A stretch of 64,000 bases of DNA, taken from NCBI RefSeq assembly GCF_016859285.1, contig NC_053403.1, positions 859,948 to 923,947 of the forward strand. The letters are read 5' to 3'. Source of the stretch: Xiphias gladius. Its lineage: Eukaryota; Chordata; Actinopteri; Istiophoriformes; Xiphiidae. Positions 59,101 through 64,000 of the stretch are shown one piece after another. The translations under genes were made by a program, and so were the position numbers. The notes under the pieces are model-generated. The model was not told where the DNA came from. It did not search any database and worked only from the letters and a program-made list of their open reading frames with translations. Numbering within the stretch: the stretch's first letter is position 1; every line of letters starts with the position of its first letter.

Positions 59101-62100
59101 AAGACCTAAAACCTTTAAAACAACCTCAACCTCAACCTAAAAAAGCCTCGGTCATTTCTTTAACCAGCTGCAGGTTTTAGAAAAAGTTCATGAAGGTGGT
59201 AGATTATGGTTAAAACACATGCACATAACTACAAGATCAGTTTGAATCCAGCATTATTGTGCAGGTGAAAGTGACTAACTGAATGCAACCTTTTTATTCA
59301 ACAAATTCAAAATATATAGAGTCAACAGACAGTTACAATGCAAACGGGATTTCAGATGCATCCCCAACCGTGTGGGGATTACTGAGCGGGGCATCGGGGA
59401 CAGGCCCCGGGGCCCCGAGCCAAAGCCTCACGTTGGAAGCGACTGTTAGTATTTCTTGTTAGAAAATCCATCAAGCGACTACCAAGGACCACAAAACGAC
59501 TACAGATGATGCCGCCTATGTCGCTGGGGTGGGGGCCTTTTACAGAATGACCGCGTGCACATCATGTACACACTGACATCTGTTTCAGTGTCTCCAGAAA
59601 CCTGAATTCAGCATCATCTGCCCTGCAGAGCATTTTGGTGATGCCATAAAACACACTTGAGATATATTCAAATTTGAAGTTTACTTCTGTGAAGGCATTT
59701 CCAGATCTTATGGCGCCAACGAGGCCAGAACCGGAACTTCCTGTCTGTCTTTTCTGTTTCTATCACTTAGGATAATAGTGCATGTGTTGGGGACTGTTTT
59801 CAGCGGCGGATGAATCCACGTTTGGTGCCGTAGTGAGTACTTGTGGCAGCAGGACGGTGTGCGTGTGTGTGTGTGGAACTGAGTCTAAATAAACCACAGT
59901 GTGTGTGTGTGATGGAGGAACGCGTGTGTCTCTCACTGATGTGTTTTTAATAGTTTCTGGAAACAGTGGAACCAGGTATGTCAGGCTGTAGACACACACA
60001 CACACACACACACAGTAGGAAACCCTTCATTATTAACGGCGTCCGAGCCGGACAGACTCACCGATGACGTGTCCCGTGAAGTAGTTGTGTCTGTTGACCG
60101 GGTAGCTCTGCTCTCGGCCGTCCTCGCCCACGACCACGGCCCTGAAGTCCTCCGTGAACAGCTCGTCGTTGGTCCTCAGGTACAGTCTGAACTGCCTACA
60201 CAAGCAAATGGACAAGTAGCGTCATGGGGCCATTCCGCCTCCGCGAGTCAAAACTGGCAGTAATCAATGGGAAGTGTGGACCTCTGCAGGGCGTCAAAGC
60301 TGAGCATTTTCTCCACGTGAGTTTGGGCTTGGACGTCTCGGCGGCGGACGGAGTGAGTCTGCAGGCTGGACAGAGGCAGCACGTCGAAGTCGTCCAGCAT
60401 CGACCTGAGGGAGGCTGAGGAGGAAACGCAGAGTCGGACATCTCCATGTTTATGATCCCTTAATGCCTTTAACAGCTTTTAAGATCCAACAGTGAGTGTT
60501 TCCGTCTGCATTCGTGGTTTAAGGAAAGACGGTGAAGCCGGAACCATTCGCAGACGAAAAGTATTCACCCGGAAATCTGGGTGAACGGGCGAATTTGACC
60601 CAACGCGCTGTAACGTGTGACCCGGTGGCTACGAACCACCGAGGCCACGTGCCAACAAACTGTCACGTGCACTCAAATGTAAGAAACGTGCACATTCAAT
60701 CATTCTGATCTTGCTTTTCCGATCTAAACATCACAAAATACAGTTTCTGTCGTGTAGGACGCTGGGAGACATTTACCTAAACAGGAAACCATTAGAATTT
60801 GGACTTAGTATAACTTTGACTTTCACTTTGTGCTTTTTGTTTTTTTTACAAAAAAAACAAACAGGAAGAGAAAAAAAAATGGTCAGAACTTTCAAAAATA
60901 AAGACAAAGTGTTGATTAAACCAAATTCAAGTCATTATTTAGAGCGAGCGAATCAATTTAGATTTACTGCATCGTAATTTTGACATAGGATGAGATACGA
61001 CATGATGAGTAAGTAGTAAGACAGACTGTCGGTAGAAACTAGGACATAAGACTTTAACCCAAAACTGACACTTCACTTAGTGTCTCAAGACTAAGTCATG
61101 ATTCTGACTCACGGTCACATTATTTTCAGATGGTAGCTACTCATTTTAATTGATTATCTCAGAATTCTGACATAGGATGAGATACGAGATAGTAAGTAAG
61201 AAGCTAGATGGTTGAATTTAGGTTTATCCTACTTGTATTTTTTATTTCTCCTTGTTTTGTTACTTCTTGTCTTATGTTATAGAAATGCAGTTGATTATTG
61301 TTATTAAGCAGTAAGATATAAGATAGTAACTGATATTGTGATTGACTTTCTCCCTATCTTGGTTGATCATCTGATTTTTACGTGATATTTTGACTCCTTG
61401 CGACATGCATTTGTGGTTTATGGGGATTTACTATTTAATTTTAACATAGTATTTTTGACATATTATGGGATATGTAAGTGGGCAAAATGCGTAAGATATG
61501 AGACAGTAAGCAAAATAGTCCCTGTATTATCCCAAAAACGTTGACTGAGTTTCTCATAGCTGTGAATCTAAAAGAGAACCTATCACGGAATTTCGACTTA
61601 TGTCTTTATTTTGATTAGCAACCTCATTTTCACATCCTATTTTGACACAGTGTGTGTTATATGTGTTTTACGATGATTTACTATTGTCTCACTTTTACAG
61701 AGTATTTTGAATTTCATGTGATATGAGATAGTAGGTACTTGCAGTGCACGTCAATTTTTGATTCAGTAAAAACCACAATAATGAGCTACGATCACAACAT
61801 CGTCCATTTTTATCCCATGTTGACTTAACAAGTCCAAGTGATGACTTGTTATCCCCTTTTTTTTTAACTTTAAAACTCAATTTCGTTTTCTTTGATTTGA
61901 TTTTTGATTTGATTTTTGATTTACTTATGTATTTTGGCAGGAGTGGTCTTCCGTACGTTCCGCCGCGTTAGCTGGAGTCAGGCTCGTTGTTTTAGCGAAC
62001 TTTAGTTTATCACAACCGACCATTTCCGTAAACTTACCGGCTTAAAACCAGATATTTACGGACTCACCGAGCTCCCGCTGCTCCGCGTCTGCAGGCGGAG

Positions 62101-62167
62101 ACGAGGCCGCCTCGGTGAAACCGGTAAAAACGGCGAGAAAAGTTACAAACGCGAGCTCCCGTCTCAT
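50149..62167 (-). CDS. adam17: ADAM17 (TACE), membrane metalloprotease and sheddase
   Basis: A type I membrane zinc protease that sheds TNF, EGFR ligands and other ectodomains. Eighteen exons on the minus strand join in phase to 851 aa (human 824). Exons: 62167..62068, 60414..60282, 60195..60062, 58957..58869, 58756..58576, 57911..57781, 57623..57537, 56967..56857, 56692..56548, 56450..56359, 56098..55946, 55480..55281, 54524..54421, 54344..54210, 53316..53186, 53098..52931, 52117..52061, 50553..50149. The signal peptide starts [14 protein letters not shown]. The prodomain cysteine switch is PSVCGY (C186) and the furin site RGKR is at 217-220. The zinc motif [11 protein letters not shown] starts at 409, with the Met-turn YVMYP after it. 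The disintegrin region begins at VCGNSR (about 478). A membrane-proximal domain and an [13 protein letters not shown] stalk precede a transmembrane helix at about 676-696. The tail keeps TIQEDPS and ends KETQC. The a/b paralogue is unresolved. Confidence 0.97.
50788..50915 (+). repeat. hAT-like MITE fragment in the last adam17 intron
   Basis: ACAACCCAAAATATTCAGTT, AAACAAAGAGAAGCAGTAAA and CTCCACATTTAAGAAGCTAA follow the family's internal order. Both ends are missing or decayed. Confidence 0.55.
53681..53711. repeat. 31-bp near-perfect palindrome in an adam17 intron
   Basis: AAAGATCAACTTTTG and its exact reverse complement CAAAAGTTGATCTTT are separated by one C. It lies in the intron between the exons at 53186..53316 and 54210..54344. 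Confidence 0.9.
56170..56230. repeat. Perfect 22-bp inverted repeat (hairpin) in an adam17 intron
   Basis: CAAACAGACTGAGGAGAAGC plus GT at 56170-56191 is exactly complementary to 56209-56230, with a 17-base loop. It sits in the short intron between the exon at 56359..56450 and the zinc-site exon at 55946..56098. Confidence 0.92.
59993..60013 (+). repeat. (CA)n run in an adam17 intron
   Basis: About ten CA units on the plus strand lie 49 bases from the exon at 60062..60195, on its donor side. Confidence 0.85.
60965..61740. repeat. Degenerate long-period tandem repeat in adam17 intron 1
   Basis: Words like TTGACATAGGATGAGATACG, AGATATAAGATAGTAAC, GACATATTATGGGATATG and GATATGAGATAGTAGGTA recur at about 60981, 61166, 61310, 61457, 61490 and 61713. 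The units are strongly diverged, with spacing of roughly 35-220 bases. The borders are approximate. Confidence 0.5.
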
Positions 62168-62530
62168 GTTTGATGGTTTCTGACTGATGGATGTTTAATC
62201 CACCAACGGGACGATCTGAGGGGAAACGGCAAGCGCTGCGTCTTTCACACCAAAGTCCCGGAACATCAGATTTGTGACGTTAGCGAGCGTCCGGGCGAAG
62301 GCGTCGCGTTAAAAGCACATTTCTGAGTAAAACCCGGGTGAACCTCGTCCCGGAGCGGTCTCCGCTGCGCCTGGAAACGGGCAGAAGAAGAAGAAGAAAA
62401 AAACGCCTCTAGTCCGCAAAAACCAGGAAGACGAGGAACCGCCGAGTCAAGACCGCAAGAACCGGCGGGTGCGGGACGGAAGTGGCTCCGGGGGCCTTCA
62501 CAGTAAAAGCGTGACGTTCCGCGAGTCGAA
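62168..62530 (-). promoter_or_regulatory. adam17: adam17 promoter and 5' UTR region
   Basis: GC- and CpG-rich sequence precedes the start codon on the minus strand. It includes an ETS-type CGGAAGTG at 62478-62485 and a purine run (AAGAAGAAGAAG) near 62385. CpG density drops beyond about 62540, where AT-rich DNA begins. No TATA box was identified. Confidence 0.55.
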
Positions 62531-63600
62531 GGAAGCCAACGGCAAAAACGGTGAAGTTTGTCAAACGTGGCAAAGTCATCAATACGTGGGGAGGGAAATA
62601 ATCATCAAGTAAAAATAGGCCCTGCAGCATTGCGACCAGGATTTAAAAAAGAATGGGGTCCAATGCAATCCAAATGAATCCATCCAGCGTAAATTCATTT
62701 AACAACAAAACACATAAAGAGATGCAGGAAAAGCAAATGTAATGAGCATAGATTGAGTCCTGAGAGGAGCCCCCCTCTAATAATAATAATGACAACAATA
62801 GCGTTATTGTTATGGGGATAAAAGAATATTCATGATATTAATAAGACATCAATAACAGCAATTACATATTTGATCAATTTTAAGAAACAAATAAAATAAA
62901 TGAACTTAAAAAAGGAAATGCTGAGTCCAAGTCTCCCCAGACACAAAGCAAAATCATAAATACAATTATTATCACAAGAAAATTATAAAACATTAAATTT
63001 AAATAAATGAACAAGAAATAAGATGATAAAAACTACGGGATTCTTCATCCAAGTCACACAAACCACAAATAAATCTGTATAAAGATTAAATGAACTGAAT
63101 GTTTTGTATTTTATTCCATCATTTAACTGTTCAGTCAGAGCTGCTGTAAATATTCAGTTTCAGATCCTCCTTCACACAAACAGGAATGAAATTCTGGTAA
63201 GATAAAACTGAATATTTACTTCAGGAGTTGCATTTCAAAAGGTCAAAGTTCAGTTCAGTTTTATTAATGCAGTGGCAAATCAGCACAAAGGTTATCTCAC
63301 AGGTCAGGACAAACCAACAGTTCCACCATGAACAAGCAGCTGAGGTCAAAGCACAGAGTCTAACAACGCGGGAACATTCAGGCAGATCAGTTTTTTGTGT
63401 TCCAGATGCTACTTGTTTATTTGTTGTCGTTTAAATTGGCGTTATTTCGGAGAACACGAGTCCCGTGAATCGCCGGCTTTATTCTGAAAATCCGTCGTTG
63501 CATCGTGTCTGTTTCGGATCCAACTTCACGAACCGGACTCGGAGACGCTTGAAGCCACAAAGCTCCTGAAACCAGCCTTTTAAAAACCGACTGTGATTCA
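62531..63600. other. Intergenic, AT-rich, no gene recognised
   Basis: Strongly AT-rich with AATAAT and AAATAAATGAA words from about 62640 to 63230. I see no domain-bearing frame and no clear mobile element. Confidence 0.45.
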
Positions 63601-64000
63601 TTCCCTCTACGATGGTTTCGCTTTCTGCAGAGCGGAGTCGAGGCCGCACAAGAAAGCAGAGAGTGAAGCCGACGGGAGCGACGCGTGTCCGCCGTCCATC
63701 TTATGTAAGGGAGCAACACAGAGACATCTGGCCGGTCTATTTATAACTTCAGATCTCAGCGGGGAACCTGGAAAACGCCGATGGTGACCGGGTGCAAGAA
63801 GGAGGCGCTCGACCGGCGGGAGACTCCACCTGCGGCCGGATCGCTCCGAACCTCGTACCGGGCAGTCACCGGAGTCTGGCCCCTGAGATCGACGGTGCAG
63901 TGACTTCACCGGCGAATCCCAGTGCGTCACAGACCTGATGTGAGTTACTGCCTCGGAAAAGTGAGTCGGCTCCGGTAGGAGGGTTAGGACGGTAGGAGTT
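63601..64000 (+). other. GC-rich block at the window edge, possible 5' exon(s) of a neighbouring gene
   Basis: Composition turns GC- and CpG-rich. A plausible exon 63632..63702 has an acceptor (TTTCTGCAG) and a donor (GTAAGG). In one frame it reads AESRPHKKAESEADGSDACP. Another donor-like GATGTGAGT lies near 63937. I recognise no protein, and the YWHAQ start expected beyond ADAM17 in human is not visible. Confidence 0.2.

Overview
The window is nuclear DNA from a ray-finned, very probably percomorph, teleost fish. The evidence is vertebrate-type split genes with GT-AG introns, proteins close to human ASAP2, CPSF3 and ADAM17, frequent (TG)n tracts, and many short non-autonomous repeats of kinds familiar from fish genomes. 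A B30.2 fragment and a HIPK-like kinase fragment, both from families expanded in fish, lie at the left edge. All calls come from reading the sequence; no database search was run.

Layout. 1-154: C-terminal end of a B30.2/SPRY-domain gene (+). 1502-2973: degenerate HIPK-like kinase exons (-), with two tandemly duplicated terminal-exon-like copies. 2974-7250: no intact gene; remnants of a Tc1/mariner transposase and of a LINE reverse transcriptase. 7250-32573: complete asap2 (+), with a CpG-rich 5' end, 28 coding exons (1020 aa) and a poly(A) signal. 34120-45320: complete cpsf3 (+), 18 coding exons (686 aa). 45321-50148: repeat-rich intergenic DNA between two convergent genes, including hAT-like MITEs and a 17-copy minisatellite. 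50149-62167: complete adam17 (-), 18 coding exons (851 aa) with signal peptide, cysteine switch, furin site, HExxHxxGxxH zinc site, transmembrane helix and tail. 62168-64000: adam17 promoter, then unassigned sequence.

The genes have unrelated jobs: an Arf GTPase-activating scaffold, the mRNA 3'-end endonuclease, and a membrane sheddase. They are neighbours because of conserved synteny. As I recall the human 2p25 order, it is ASAP2, ITGB1BP1, CPSF3, IAH1, ADAM17; here order and orientation hold but ITGB1BP1 and IAH1 are missing from their places. All 64 coding exons of the three genes were joined by hand with consistent phase and no internal stop, so these models are solid. Untranslated exons were not resolved.

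No new multi-gene system was found. The most notable structures are: a long inverted repeat (arms about 270 bp, about 98% identical) in asap2 intron 2; an about 850-bp CTA/CTG-type repeat starting right after the asap2 exon 14 splice donor; (TG)n tracts in place of polypyrimidine tracts at several cpsf3 and asap2 acceptors; and a perfect 22-bp hairpin in an adam17 intron.
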